Shown piece after piece: positions 1 to 9,917 of a stretch of DNA of 64,000 nucleotides. The first letter of the stretch is position 1. Every line of letters starts with the position of its first letter. The stretch is from assembly GCA_016718655.1 (NCBI GenBank), contig JADKCV010000002.1:1-64000 (forward strand). Direction: 5' to 3'. Made by a program: the position numbers and the translations under genes. The notes under the pieces were generated by a model. It was not told the origin of the DNA. It saw only the letters and a program-made list of their open reading frames with translations, and searched no databases. This DNA is from Flavobacteriales bacterium (GTDB taxonomy: Bacteria; Bacteroidota; Bacteroidia; Flavobacteriales_F; PHOS-HE28).

Positions 1-65
1 TGCCCTTCGGCCATGTGTTGGTGACCACTGAACTGGGGGAGATGTTGAAGGGGTTGGTCGGTTAG
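1..65 (+). CDS. C-terminal end of an unidentified protein (partial)
   Basis: An open frame enters from the left edge and ends at TAG 63-65, giving about 20 residues that finish ELGEMLKGLVG. Too little is present to name a family. The call rests on the frame being open to the edge and on the intergenic character of what follows. Confidence 0.4.
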   Translation, partial: PFGHVLVTTELGEMLKGLVG

Positions 66-76
66 GCTCAGCGCAC

Positions 77-165
77 GGTTGTTGGTTGTCCGTTGTACGT
101 GCACCTGGCTGGTTCGACAGCTTCACAACGGTAGCCTGACAACCCTCCTCCGACAACCAACAACC
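77..165. repeat. Inverted repeat with 14-bp perfect arms
   Basis: The arms are GGTTGTTGGTTGTC at 77-90 and its exact reverse complement at 152-165, separated by 61 bases. The spacer holds further short GACAACC-like words. It lies between the partial left-edge gene and the rpmH terminator. There is no T-run after the second arm, so it is not a standard terminator. It could be a structured 3' end or a remnant of a small repeat element. Confidence 0.5.
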
Positions 166-182
166 ATCATCCTACCCCCACG

Positions 183-212
183 AAAAAAGGGCCACCCTTC
201 CGGATGACCCTT
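183..212 (-). terminator. Rho-independent terminator of rpmH
   Basis: Read on the minus strand, AAGGGTCA pairs with TGGCCCTT (one G-T wobble) across a 10-base loop and is followed directly by a run of T. It starts about 20 bases after the rpmH stop codon, the expected place for the end of that transcript. Confidence 0.7.
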
Positions 213-232
213 CCTCAAGTTCGGGTTGCAGC

Positions 233-388
233 CTACTTGTGCGAAGGCTCGTCGCTCGTAGTGAGCTTATGACGGCCTTGCTTGCGACGGCTGGCGAGTA
301 CGCCACGACCGGCCACACTGCTCATCCGCTTGCGGAAACCGTGCTTGTTGGTGCGCTTGCGCTTGCTGGGCTGGTACGTACGTTTCAT
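233..388 (-). CDS. rpmH: 50S ribosomal protein L34
   Basis: Structural protein of the large ribosomal subunit. The 51-residue product begins MKRTYQPSKRKRTNKHGF, continues RMSSVAGRGVLASRRKQGR and ends in a short tail. This is the full L34 signature and nearly all of a normal L34, with a few extra C-terminal residues. The ATG at 388 fits the family exactly. A well-formed promoter lies at 415-444 and a terminator at 183-212, so it looks monocistronic. The usual bacterial partner rnpA is not next to it here; birA lies upstream on the same strand with only about 60 bases between. Confidence 0.97.
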   Translation of the reverse strand: MKRTYQPSKRKRTNKHGFRKRMSSVAGRGVLASRRKQGRHKLTTSDEPSHK

Positions 389-414
389 GGCCTCTGGTCT
401 TTCGTAAGGGACGG

Positions 415-444
415 CAAAAGTAGAGGTTTATTTGGATCGGGCAA
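415..444 (-). promoter_or_regulatory. Bacteroidota-type promoter of rpmH
   Basis: On the minus strand, TTG (444-442) is followed after 19 bases by TACTTTTG (422-415). This matches the Bacteroidota sigma factor consensus TTG-N17-23-TAnnTTTG. The -7 box runs straight into CCGTCCCTTA, a stretch repeated almost exactly at the rpsT and tRNA-Glu promoters in this window. Confidence 0.75.
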
Positions 445-451
445 CATCCCT

Positions 452-1219
452 TCACCGCGGGGCGAATCGCAGGCGGTCCAGGCCGAAGGCTGATACCTGT
501 CCTTGCTCGAGTTCCACGATCAGTCGCCCCCGCTCATCCACATCCATCGGCCTGATCATCAACGGATTATCATCCAACGTGGCAGCGGCCCATCGGCCCC
601 TGGACCACAGACGGTCGGTATAGGAAGTGGACCAACCGGTGTCGCCCCCCTCCCATCGTTGCCACCGTTCCTCGAACCGCTGGCACAGGTCCTGAAGGAC
701 CGCGTTGCGGTCATGGACGAGGCCGGTGGAGAGGCTCAGGCTCGTGGCGCCAAGGTCGGCTTCCAGGTCGGTGCTGTTCACATTGAGTCCGATGCCGATG
801 ATGGACCAATTGATCCGTTCGCCAGCCAGTTCGTTCTGGATGAGGATGCCCGCGACCTTGGCCCGCTCGATGAGGATGTCGTTGGGCCATTTGATACGCA
901 CATCGCCGGACACCCTGTCTCGCACCACATCGTGCACTGCCAACGCAGCGAGCTTGCTGAGGAGGAACTGATCCTCGGCGCGCAAACCCGTTGGCCGTAC
1001 CACCAAGCTGAAGGTGAGGTCGAGACCCGCCGAGGAGCGCCAGGAGCGGCCACGTTGACCTCGTCCTGCCGTCTGCTCATGGGCCAGAATGACAGCACCA
1101 TGTCGCAACTTCGACAGGGACAGCAGTTCGGCTGCATGTTTGTTGGTGCTGTCCACACGGTCCAGTTCCACCAGCTGCTGGCCCATGATCGCAGTCCGCA
1201 AGGAGAACACTGGTTCCAT
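452..1219 (-). CDS. birA: Biotin--[acetyl-CoA-carboxylase] ligase
   Basis: Activates biotin to biotinyl-AMP and transfers it to the biotin carboxyl carrier protein of acetyl-CoA carboxylase, in the cytoplasm. The 255-residue product shows the family landmarks in order: VDSTN near residue 22, the adenylate-binding loop GRGQRGRSW at about 52-60, KWPND at about 110-114, then KVAGIL and the C-terminal SH3-like part. There is no N-terminal helix-turn-helix, so this is the monofunctional enzyme, not the E. coli-type repressor. Starts at 1219 (MEPVFSL) or 1186 (MGQQLVEL) are both possible; the second fits the family better, the first fills the gap to divergent rsfS. Confidence 0.93.
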   Translation of the reverse strand: MEPVFSLRTAIMGQQLVELDRVDSTNKHAAELLSLSKLRHGAVILAHEQTAGRGQRGRSWRSSAGLDLTFSLVVRPTGLRAEDQFLLSKLAALAVHDVVRDRVSGDVRIKWPNDILIERAKVAGILIQNELAGERINWSIIGIGLNVNSTDLEADLGATSLSLSTGLVHDRNAVLQDLCQRFEERWQRWEGGDTGWSTSYTDRLWSRGRWAAATLDDNPLMIRPMDVDERGRLIVELEQGQVSAFGLDRLRFAPR

Positions 1220-1248
1220 GTGGTCGCTGTGCTGGGGAGGGAACTTCG

Positions 1249-1256
1249 TACCTTTG
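1249..1256 (+). promoter_or_regulatory. Likely -7 promoter element of the rsfS-ftsH cluster
   Basis: TACCTTTG is a perfect TAnnTTTG box 20 bases before the rsfS ATG, in the birA/rsfS divergent gap. No exact TTG is seen at the expected -33 spacing, so strength is uncertain. Confidence 0.45.
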
Positions 1257-1276
1257 AACGGACCAAGATAGACCGG

Positions 1277-1647
1277 ATGAAGAACGCACAGGGCGCGAAC
1301 GCTGCCCGATTGGTGGACGCCATCGTAAAAGGCATCCAAGAAGTGAAGGGCAAGGACATCGTGCACCTGGACATGCGAGGCGTGCCGAACAGTGTGTGTG
1401 AGCATTTCGTTATCTGCCACGGTGACAGTACCACTCAGGTGGATGCCATCTACGGATCGGTGGAGAAGATGGTACGGGAACAGATCGCTGAGAAACCCTG
1501 GCATACCGAAGGCCAGAGCAACCGGGAGTGGATCCTGATGGACTATGTGAACGTGGTGGTCCACATCTTCCTGCGTGACAAGCGCGGGTTCTATGCATTG
1601 GAGGACCTGTGGGGCGACGCCGCCCGCAAGGCCTATGACAACGTGGC

Positions 1648-1651
<4 letters not shown>
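1277..1651 (+). CDS. rsfS: Ribosomal silencing factor RsfS
   Basis: RsfS (Iojap family) binds ribosomal protein L14 on the 50S subunit and blocks subunit joining when nutrients are limiting. The 124-residue product contains the conserved stretch from KGKDIVHLDMRG through EHFVICHGDSTTQVDAI, then EGQSNREWILMDYVNVVVHIF and the terminal FYALEDLWGDA, all typical of the family. The open frame extends far upstream, but that part is antisense to birA; ATG 1277 follows a -7 box and gives the normal family length. Its TGA overlaps the GTG start proposed for ftsH (GTGA), indicating translational coupling. Confidence 0.95.
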
Positions 1652-3690
<2,039 letters not shown>

Positions 3691-3700
3691 CCGCGTTTCC

Positions 3701-3907
3701 ATGGGTGACTGGGCCTTGGTCGTCAGCACCCCATCGCGATCCGAAGCCGAGCTCATCCGCGGGCGATTGGAGGAACACGACATCCGGTCCGTGATCATGG
3801 ACCTGCGTTCCAGCGCCTATCCCACCTTCGGTGAAGTGGGCGTGTATGTGGAGCGCGAGGATGTGCTGAGAGCCCTTTACCTTGTGCGCCAAGCGGAAGG
3901 ACCATGA
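3701..3907 (+). CDS. DUF2007-family small protein
   Basis: A 68-residue cytoplasmic protein beginning MGDWALVVSTPSRSEAELI and containing EEHDIRSVIMDLRSSAYP. This is the pattern of DUF2007 (putative signal-transducing protein): a ferredoxin-like fold that often sits between ftsH and cdsA in Bacteroidota. Its biochemical role is unknown. The start lies 10 bases after ftsH and its stop overlaps the cdsA ATG (ATGA), so it is translated with its neighbours. Confidence 0.85.
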   Translation: MGDWALVVSTPSRSEAELIRGRLEEHDIRSVIMDLRSSAYPTFGEVGVYVEREDVLRALYLVRQAEGP

Positions 3908-4707
3908 ACGAGTTGATCACCCGGGCCATCACCGGGGCCGTATACGTGGCGCTCACCTTGGGCGCTGCCTTCTCGGGGCCCTTCACCACCTTCCTGCTCT
4001 TCCTTCCGGTGTGCGGAATGGCCGCCTACGAACTGCATCAATTGTACTGGAGCGACGAGCATGCTCCCCCACCCTTCTGGAGTGTGCTCGTGGCCATGGT
4101 CACGATGGTGGTCATCAGCATGAGCGCGTTCCAACCCCGGTTCATCTGGGGCTATGCCGTCGCGTTCATCTTCCTGCTTGTGATCGTCAGTATCACTTGG
4201 ATGCTGCTCAGCGGTTCCAAGGACCCGGCCAAGGAATTGGCTGGCATCCTGCTGATCGTCGGGCTCATCGCCGTTCCTTTCGGCCTCATCCCACTGCTCT
4301 TCGGCACGGATCCTTGGGCCTTCATGGGCTTCATGATCCTGCTCTGGGCGAATGACACCGGGGCGTACCTGGTGGGTCGCCTCATCGGCCGTATCAAATT
4401 GCTTCCATCGGTATCGCCCAAGAAGACCGTGGAAGGGTTGTTGGGTGGAATTGCCATCACCCTTGGTGTGGCATACCTCCTGAGCCGCTACCACGCGTTC
4501 CTCAGCTTGGACGAGTGGCTCACCTACGCGGCGATCGTGGCACTTACCGCGACGCTGGGTGACCTGCTCGAATCCGCCTTCAAGCGTGCCCGGGGAGTGA
4601 AGGACTCCGGTTCCATTCTGCCCGGCCACGGCGGTATCCTGGACCGGTTCGATGGGTTCTTCCTGGCGATCCCGGCCGTGATGCTGTACCTGAAGTTGGT
4701 GGCTTGA
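3904..4707 (+). CDS. cdsA: Phosphatidate cytidylyltransferase
   Basis: Makes CDP-diacylglycerol from CTP and phosphatidic acid in the inner membrane, the branch point for phospholipids. The 267 residues form about eight hydrophobic helices. The C-terminus carries the CDP-DAG synthase signature, including KRARGVKDSGSILPGHGG and LDRFDG at about 225-248, with the acidic residues required by the family. Start ATG 3904 overlaps the DUF2007 stop. The next gene, psd, acts downstream in the same lipid pathway. Confidence 0.96.
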   Translation: MNELITRAITGAVYVALTLGAAFSGPFTTFLLFLPVCGMAAYELHQLYWSDEHAPPPFWSVLVAMVTMVVISMSAFQPRFIWGYAVAFIFLLVIVSITWMLLSGSKDPAKELAGILLIVGLIAVPFGLIPLLFGTDPWAFMGFMILLWANDTGAYLVGRLIGRIKLLPSVSPKKTVEGLLGGIAITLGVAYLLSRYHAFLSLDEWLTYAAIVALTATLGDLLESAFKRARGVKDSGSILPGHGGILDRFDGFFLAIPAVMLYLKLVA

Positions 4708-4731
4708 GCCAACCATGGGCGGTTATCTTTG
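4704..4731 (+). promoter_or_regulatory. Internal promoter for psd
   Basis: TTG at 4704-4706 and TATCTTTG at 4724-4731 are separated by 17 bases, matching the Bacteroidota consensus; the -7 box is followed by GCCGCC. It overlaps the end of cdsA and lies 25 bases before the psd ATG, so psd can probably be transcribed independently of ftsH-cdsA. Confidence 0.6.
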
Positions 4732-4755
4732 GCCGCCAGAACCACCCCTTGGACC

Positions 4756-5418
4756 ATGCGGTTGCACCGCGAAGGAACGCCCACCTTGTTGCTCAGTACG
4801 GCAGTACTCTGTTTCGCACTGTTCGCGATCTGGAACCGGCCCTGGCTGCCCCTCTGGTCATCGGTCCTGATCACCGTGGCCTTGTGCGCGGTGTTCGCCA
4901 TCATCATCTGGTTCTTCCGTGTCCCGACACGCCGGGCCACCGCCGGCGAACACGAGGTGCTCTCGCCGTGTGATGGCAAGGTGGTGGTGATCGAGGAAGT
5001 GCATGAGCCGGAATACTTCAAGGACAAGCGCCTACAGGTCTCCATCTTCATGAGCCCGCTGAACGTGCATATCAATTACCACCCGATCAGCGGAACCACC
5101 ACGTATTACAAGTATCACCCCGGCAAATACCTGGTGGCGTGGCACCCCAAGAGCAGCACGGAGAACGAACGCAGTACGGTGGTGGTGGAACATCCTGTGC
5201 ACGGCGAAGTGCTCTTCCGCCAGATCGCAGGGGCCTTGGCACGCCGAATCTGCACCTACAGCCACGAAGGCTCGGCGGCCAAGCAGGGCGAGGAATTCGG
5301 CTTCATCAAGTTCGGTTCTCGCGTGGACGTGTTCCTGCCATTGGATGCACAGGTGAACGTTGCCATCGGGCAACTCGTACGAGGGTCGGCCACTGTGATC
5401 GCCCAGTTCAACCGTTGA
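4756..5418 (+). CDS. psd: Phosphatidylserine decarboxylase proenzyme
   Basis: Converts phosphatidylserine to phosphatidylethanolamine at the inner membrane, using a pyruvoyl group made by self-cleavage. The 220-residue product begins MRLHREGTPTLLLSTA, has two short hydrophobic stretches at the N-terminus and then SPCDGKVVVIEEV. Late in the chain comes FIKFGSRVDVFLP, whose Gly-Ser is the self-processing site. The size matches the short form of the family. An ATG at 4729 is in frame, but 4756 gives the conserved family N-terminus and follows the -7 box at the expected distance. Confidence 0.95.
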   Translation: MRLHREGTPTLLLSTAVLCFALFAIWNRPWLPLWSSVLITVALCAVFAIIIWFFRVPTRRATAGEHEVLSPCDGKVVVIEEVHEPEYFKDKRLQVSIFMSPLNVHINYHPISGTTTYYKYHPGKYLVAWHPKSSTENERSTVVVEHPVHGEVLFRQIAGALARRICTYSHEGSAAKQGEEFGFIKFGSRVDVFLPLDAQVNVAIGQLVRGSATVIAQFNR

Positions 5419-5422
5419 CGAC

Positions 5423-5920
5423 ATGTCCCGCGTAAAGACCTTCCTCCTTCTCATCATCGCCCTGCTGGCCATCGGCTTGGTGGCGTCCCGCTTCCTGGGT
5501 GTCGCAACGGGTCCTGTGGCGCCAACACCGCCACCTGGACCACGGCCCTTTGCCGGTCTGCCCATCCGCTTCGACGGGCATTACCGCGAGCAGCGCAATG
5601 AAGCCGTTTACCTGATGCGGTTCTTCCCGGAAGGCCGTATCGTGATGATCAATGGAACGACCGAGGTGGATTCCACCCTGCCCGGCTTCTTGATCCGTGA
5701 GACCAAGGGGAACCCTGCTATCGGACTCTACAATGTGGTACCCCGCGTCACAGGCGATAGCATCCACTTTACGACGTATCCCGAAAAGGGGGAGATCGAT
5801 TATGCCGGTGCGGCGGTGGACAGCGTATCGGTGCGTTTCAAGAGGTATAGCCACATCACCGGTGCGCGGCAGCTGATGGAGTACGAGTTCCGCGCCGATA
5901 CGCCAGCCTCAGAGCAGTAG
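5423..5920 (+). CDS. Membrane-anchored conserved hypothetical protein
   Basis: 165 residues with one N-terminal hydrophobic helix (about 7-26, LLLIIALLAIGLVASRF). A Pro-rich linker (PTPPPGPRP) and a soluble domain of mostly beta character follow, so it is probably periplasmic and inner-membrane anchored. No cysteine marks it as a lipoprotein and no family is recognised. It begins 4 bases after psd and probably shares its transcript. Its last codons overlap the converging HAD gene by 12 bases. Confidence 0.7.
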   Translation: MSRVKTFLLLIIALLAIGLVASRFLGVATGPVAPTPPPGPRPFAGLPIRFDGHYREQRNEAVYLMRFFPEGRIVMINGTTEVDSTLPGFLIRETKGNPAIGLYNVVPRVTGDSIHFTTYPEKGEIDYAGAAVDSVSVRFKRYSHITGARQLMEYEFRADTPASEQ

Positions 5921-6604
5921 CGGCCGTAGCTCGTCCAAATGCGTGACCCGATGCGTTGCGGCGGGATCGGGATCGGTCTCCGCAGCGAAGTGTACGTGGT
6001 CCCACCCTGCTTCCCGCGCCCCGCGCATATCCGTTTCGCGGTCATCCCCGATCATCAGGCTCTCCTCCGCAACGGCACCTGCAAGCTCCAACGCACGCCG
6101 GAAGATGCGTGGATCGGGCTTTCCGGCACCGGCTTGTTCACTGCTCAGCACCACATCGAAATGCCCGTGTATCCCGCTCGCCAGCAACTTCACCTGCTGC
6201 ACGCTGTGGAATCCGTTGGTGATGATGTGCAGCGCGTAGGTCCGGGAGAGGTCCTCCAGCAAAGCCTTGGCCCCCGCGAACAGCGCTGACTTCCTGGGAC
6301 ACTGGTCCAGATAAGCCTCGCCCATGCGTTCGGCCAGCCCATCGTTCCGCACGCCGAACTGTAACAGTGTGTTGCGGAAGCGAAGCACGCGCAGTACCTC
6401 TTTGTTCAACTCGCCGGCCTCATAGCGTCGCCAGAGTCCCTTGTTCACGTCCTCGTAGGCGGCGATCAATTCCTCCACATCCTCCACTCCATGGCCGGAC
6501 AAATCCAATTCCACATGAAGTTCGCGCAGTGTTTCGCGTGAGTTGACCCGAAAGTCCCACAAGGTGTGGTCCAGGTCGAAGAACAGGTGTTTATATCGCT
6601 TCAC
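5909..6604 (-). CDS. HAD-superfamily hydrolase, YjjG-like 5'-nucleotidase
   Basis: Predicted cytoplasmic phosphatase of the YjjG type, which dephosphorylates nucleoside monophosphates (including pyrimidine analogues). Motif I is FFDLDHTLWDF, with two catalytic Asp. Motif II is the Thr in HIITNGF. Lys in GAGKPDPRIF and MIGDDRETDMRGA supply motifs III and IV. The GTG at 6604 overlaps the stop of the upstream membrane protein (GTGA); ATG 6619 is the alternative. It is the last gene of the long minus-strand operon, two genes after the pyrimidine-salvage gene upp. The exact substrate is not shown. Confidence 0.88.
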   Translation of the reverse strand: MKRYKHLFFDLDHTLWDFRVNSRETLRELHVELDLSGHGVEDVEELIAAYEDVNKGLWRRYEAGELNKEVLRVLRFRNTLLQFGVRNDGLAERMGEAYLDQCPRKSALFAGAKALLEDLSRTYALHIITNGFHSVQQVKLLASGIHGHFDVVLSSEQAGAGKPDPRIFRRALELAGAVAEESLMIGDDRETDMRGAREAGWDHVHFAAETDPDPAATHRVTHLDELRPLLL

Positions 6605-7056
6605 CGCAGGAAGGCCCATGCCAGGGAAAGAACGCCGGACCAGACCAGCACCGATGCCAGTAACGTAGGCAACGTACGTCGTTCATGCCGGAAGTATTTC
6701 GCGGCGAGCAGTGCCGTCACAGGTATGGATAGGATGGGTGGCGCCAAGGCGGCCAGACCGCGGACCCCATAGAGGTGCTTGATACGGACGATCCAACGGT
6801 TGGTACGGGTGAATATGGGCTTGGGCGCAAGGCCGCGTGCGATGCGCTCCGTTGAACGCCGAACGTACCTGATACGGAACCATTCCAGTACCTGCGTACC
6901 GGTTAGGTAGAACAGGACCATCCCCGAAAGACCGCCAAGCGCCGTTAGCAGGATCGTGAGTCCGATACCGTGCCCAAGGCTGTACGAAAGCAGCCCGGCG
7001 AACAGGAACTTCACCATCGCGGTGAGCACCACGGACAAGGCGCCCAGGAGGTCCAT
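6601..7056 (-). CDS. Small integral membrane protein of unknown function
   Basis: 151 residues beginning MDLLGALSVVLTAMVKF. There are two to three hydrophobic helices in the first 60 residues, a basic cytoplasmic loop with RIRYVRRSTERIARG, and two further hydrophobic stretches at the C-terminus. The overall form resembles a small DedA/SNARE-associated-like protein, but I see no diagnostic motif. It starts 4 bases after the upp stop and overlaps the HAD gene, so it belongs to the same operon. The in-frame ATG at 7098 lies inside upp and is less likely. Confidence 0.75.
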   Translation of the reverse strand: MDLLGALSVVLTAMVKFLFAGLLSYSLGHGIGLTILLTALGGLSGMVLFYLTGTQVLEWFRIRYVRRSTERIARGLAPKPIFTRTNRWIVRIKHLYGVRGLAALAPPILSIPVTALLAAKYFRHERRTLPTLLASVLVWSGVLSLAWAFLR

Positions 7057-7060
7057 GTGT

Positions 7061-7711
7061 TCAGAGCTTACGCCCGTAGGCCAGATCGCCCGCATCACCC
7101 AGTCCGGGAACGATATAGGCTTGTGCGGTCATCTCCTCATCGATGGCACCGATCCAGAAGCGCGTATCCGGCGGCAGGTGGCGCTTGGCATATTCCAAGC
7201 CCTCACTGCTGGCGATGGCGGAGACGACATGCAGAGCCCGCGGCTTCCCCAAACGGAGCAAGGCACGGTATACCAGCACCATGCTCTGGCCGGTGGCCAA
7301 CATGGGATCGCAGAGCACCAGGATGCGGTCCTCCAAGGAAGGGCTGGAGAGGTACTCCACCTCGATATCGAACGCGTCCTCGCCCTTGCGGTGCTTGCGG
7401 TAGGCGCTGATGAAGGCGTTGTCCGCGCGATCGAAATAGTTGAGCATGCCCTGGTGCAAGGGTAAACCCGCACGCAGGATGGTCGCAAGAACGGGCTGCT
7501 CCATGATGTGCTTGGCCTGGGCCACCCCCAATGGCGTGGTCACCTCGTGGTCCTCGAAGGGCAGGGTGCGGCTCAGTTCATAGGCCAATACCTCTCCCAC
7601 ACGTTCCAGGTTCCGACGGAACCGCATGGGGTCCTTCTGCACCGCAACATCACGCAACTCGGCGATGAAGTGGTCCGCCACACTCGGCCTGCTCACCAGC
7701 TCAAATACCAT
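7061..7711 (-). CDS. upp: Uracil phosphoribosyltransferase
   Basis: Pyrimidine salvage: uracil plus PRPP gives UMP. The 216-residue product has the conserved TILRAGLPLHQGM region and the PRPP-binding loop DPMLATGQS (135-143). The uracil-binding end is IGAIDEEMTAQAYIVPGLGDAGDLAYG. Complete family length. Its ATG lies 11 bases inside the end of the GNAT gene upstream, so a housekeeping enzyme is carried as the tail of a glycan-modification operon. Confidence 0.97.
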   Translation of the reverse strand: MVFELVSRPSVADHFIAELRDVAVQKDPMRFRRNLERVGEVLAYELSRTLPFEDHEVTTPLGVAQAKHIMEQPVLATILRAGLPLHQGMLNYFDRADNAFISAYRKHRKGEDAFDIEVEYLSSPSLEDRILVLCDPMLATGQSMVLVYRALLRLGKPRALHVVSAIASSEGLEYAKRHLPPDTRFWIGAIDEEMTAQAYIVPGLGDAGDLAYGRKL

Positions 7712-8621
7712 CCGTTCGTTGTTTGTACCACCGCAACGGTGGTGGTAGTCGGTTCCTGATCAGGTGTAAATATACCGATGCGCGAGCGCCGAACCCGGCA
7801 TTGAATCGTTGCACCGATGGAGTGTTGCTTCCTGCCAGGTCGAGCAACGCGCTTCCACCCGCACCCCGGCTCAGGTATTCGTCGATGATCAGGAACATCG
7901 GCGACCGTTCCTGTGCCCGCTCGTCCACGGCGGACTTCAGGAAGATGGACCGCCCTTCCCATTCCACGAAGACGGCCGCTGCCAACAACTCCCCTCCTTC
8001 CATCATGCCGAGAACCCGCCCTTGTCCGTGTGCGATGAGCATGCGGATCAACGCGCGTAACGACATCAGGTCCTTGGGCTTCGTTGGGCCGAAACGGACC
8101 GCGGTCGTGCGTGCGAAAAGGTCCATGAAGGCATCGGGCCCGATGTGGTCGGTCAGGTCCTTCCGGAAATGCTCCACCTTGCGCAGGTTGCGCCGATGGC
8201 CTTGGGAATAGGCCGCACGCTGCAGGGCCATGTCCGACAGCACGGGGATCTCCTGCTGAGTGCTGTGCGTCACCCGATCGAAGCGGATGTCCTGCATCGC
8301 CACGTTCACGTGGACATCCCAGTAACGGAAACGAGCCGGTACCGCATCGATGAAGCGTTGACCGAGCGCATCGTCGTACTGTGGAGCGAAGACGCCCAGC
8401 TGCTGCACCCCATAGGGTTGGAAGAGGTAATGGACTCCCCAGCGCGAGCGCCACGGCAACGGCATGATCCCCCCGCTCCCCTCATCGATGAGCGCCTCCC
8501 AGCCGGGCGCCACGATGTCGAGCACGGCGCTACAGGCATACCACATGCGGTTGTTCGATCGCAGCAACAAGGTGTCCCAATGGGCCTTATCGATGGCGGT
8601 ATGGACCAGGTGGTGGATCAT
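7701..8621 (-). CDS. FemAB/BioF2-like GNAT-fold acyltransferase
   Basis: 306 residues. The C-terminal half has the GNAT/FemAB-like pattern, with QGHRRNLRKVE, LAAAVFVEWEGRSIFLKSA and then DLAGSNTPSVQRFNAGFGA followed by RNRLPPPLRW. This Ser-Asn...FNxGFGA pattern is typical of BioF2-like acetyltransferase-domain proteins near polysaccharide clusters. The acceptor is unknown; in this operon it is plausibly a surface sugar. The frame opens upstream, but ATG 8621 overlaps the deacetylase stop (ATGA) and gives MIHHLVHTAID, a sensible N-terminus. Confidence 0.8.
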   Translation of the reverse strand: MIHHLVHTAIDKAHWDTLLLRSNNRMWYACSAVLDIVAPGWEALIDEGSGGIMPLPWRSRWGVHYLFQPYGVQQLGVFAPQYDDALGQRFIDAVPARFRYWDVHVNVAMQDIRFDRVTHSTQQEIPVLSDMALQRAAYSQGHRRNLRKVEHFRKDLTDHIGPDAFMDLFARTTAVRFGPTKPKDLMSLRALIRMLIAHGQGRVLGMMEGGELLAAAVFVEWEGRSIFLKSAVDERAQERSPMFLIIDEYLSRGAGGSALLDLAGSNTPSVQRFNAGFGARASVYLHLIRNRLPPPLRWYKQRTDGI

Positions 8622-9802
8622 GGTCGTGCCGCACGTATGGTCTGTTCCAACACCGCCCACCAACCGCGCCACGACCCGCTATCGCTGAGGAACCGATCGT
8701 GCCACGTGGTGACCAACGTGCCTCCCACCCCGCGTACCTCGTCGATCACCGGACCGAGGTGTGCCATGGCCTGTGGAGCGGGAACGGCCATTCGATCGTG
8801 CAAGGCGCTGTCCATGGTCGCGAAGGGCCAAAGCATCAATGCCGTGGGACGATCATCATTCAAGTCGTAGAACGGGAACGGTGTGCAGGTGCCCGCGCGA
8901 AAGCCCAAGCGGTCGGCGAAACCCAGGGTATGATCCTCGGTGAAGCCCGCATCCTTCAATTCCATCAGGGTGCCTGGCAGTTCCCAGCGGAGGAAATGCT
9001 GTCGGTTCGTGGTCACCACCGATCCAACGATGGTCTCCAAGCGCTGGCGGTCCTCGCGGGCCACACGGCCATCCGTGCTACTGGCATAGGAAGGATGCAA
9101 CCCCACCTCGGCCCCCGTATGCAATGCTCGAGCCGCATCGCGGAACCGCGGATGCAGGTGGTCACAGGCATGATCATAGGTGCCTCCGCCGCGCATCAAC
9201 AGGAAGGCGATCACGCGATCCACTTCAGGCCTTTCACGCAATGCTATGATGCGTTCATAGCGGTCGAAGGGATCGGGGGTGAGACCCATGATCACCCTCA
9301 TGCGCTCGGCAACTGCTCTCCAGCGGCCCAGGAGCAGGTCACGCGAAGCAGCCGCGACTTGGCGTACCAAAGGCCTGCCGAGGTAATTCAACCCATTGTC
9401 CACGTCCACCGTGATCACGTGACGCAAGTGGCGCTGCGCGGGCGGTAACGCGGGATACATGGCACGCAGACGATCCGCCAGTCGCAGGGCCCAACGGTCC
9501 ACCACCGCCAACTGCGACAGTTGATGTCGGACCACGTAGAGTGCACTCGGCAACACCCGACCATGGGCATCGCGCTCCTTCGCCCCTTGCTCATCCACCA
9601 AGGAGAGGAGCAGGAACGCATCGGCGAAGGGATCATGGCCGGTGCCGACCGGATGGATCACCGGCAGACCATCCACCAAGGTGGGATCGGGCCAGGTCAT
9701 CCCCGGGCGAACCTCGGCCAGGTCGAAGGCCGGGGCGACGATGAGGGCCATGCCCGACACCTTCGGAAGGACCATACCACAGCTTCGGACCACTGTGCGC
9801 AT
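8618..9802 (-). CDS. Polysaccharide deacetylase (DUF7033 type), main part of a frameshifted gene
   Basis: This frame encodes the C-terminal ~380 residues of a NodB-like deacetylase: VITVDVDNGLNYLG (metal/catalytic Asp region), a histidine-rich HACDHLHPRF, EVGLHPSYAS (metal-binding His) and a C-terminal TTWHDRF. Such enzymes remove acetyl groups from N-acetylated glycans. The expected DUF7033 N-terminus (MLLVHLDNPGPRQRYIVQHL) is in another frame, 9756-9917. Removing one G from the GGG at 9753-9755 joins the two into a 432-residue protein that reads YGPSEGVGMALIVAP at the junction. The stop overlaps the GNAT start. If the shift is real, ATG 9751 could still yield a shortened protein. Confidence 0.8.
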   Translation of the reverse strand: MRTVVRSCGMVLPKVSGMALIVAPAFDLAEVRPGMTWPDPTLVDGLPVIHPVGTGHDPFADAFLLLSLVDEQGAKERDAHGRVLPSALYVVRHQLSQLAVVDRWALRLADRLRAMYPALPPAQRHLRHVITVDVDNGLNYLGRPLVRQVAAASRDLLLGRWRAVAERMRVIMGLTPDPFDRYERIIALRERPEVDRVIAFLLMRGGGTYDHACDHLHPRFRDAARALHTGAEVGLHPSYASSTDGRVAREDRQRLETIVGSVVTTNRQHFLRWELPGTLMELKDAGFTEDHTLGFADRLGFRAGTCTPFPFYDLNDDRPTALMLWPFATMDSALHDRMAVPAPQAMAHLGPVIDEVRGVGGTLVTTWHDRFLSDSGSWRGWWAVLEQTIRAARP

Positions 9803-9917
9803 GGTACTGGGCCGCGTCCCGAGTGAAACGCACGGACCAGCCCATCATCCGTTCCAACAGGTGTTGGACGATGTAGCGCTGACGCGGTCCGGGGTTATCG
9901 AGATGGACGAGAAGCAT
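9633..9917 (-). pseudogene. N-terminal fragment of the frameshifted deacetylase gene
   Basis: The stretch 9756-9917 encodes the DUF7033 N-terminus, including RYIVQHLLERMMGW and HSGPKLWYG. Beyond 9755 this frame turns into unrelated Arg/Pro/Gly-rich residues. ATG 9917 overlaps the end of the AAC(3) gene by 23 bases, as expected for an intact operon gene. See the entry for 8618-9802. Confidence 0.75.

Noticed and set aside
8618..9917. Programmed ribosomal frameshifting at the broken genes
   Set aside because: No slippery heptamer with a downstream structure was seen; the junctions are short GGG, ATAT or TCCTCT runs.
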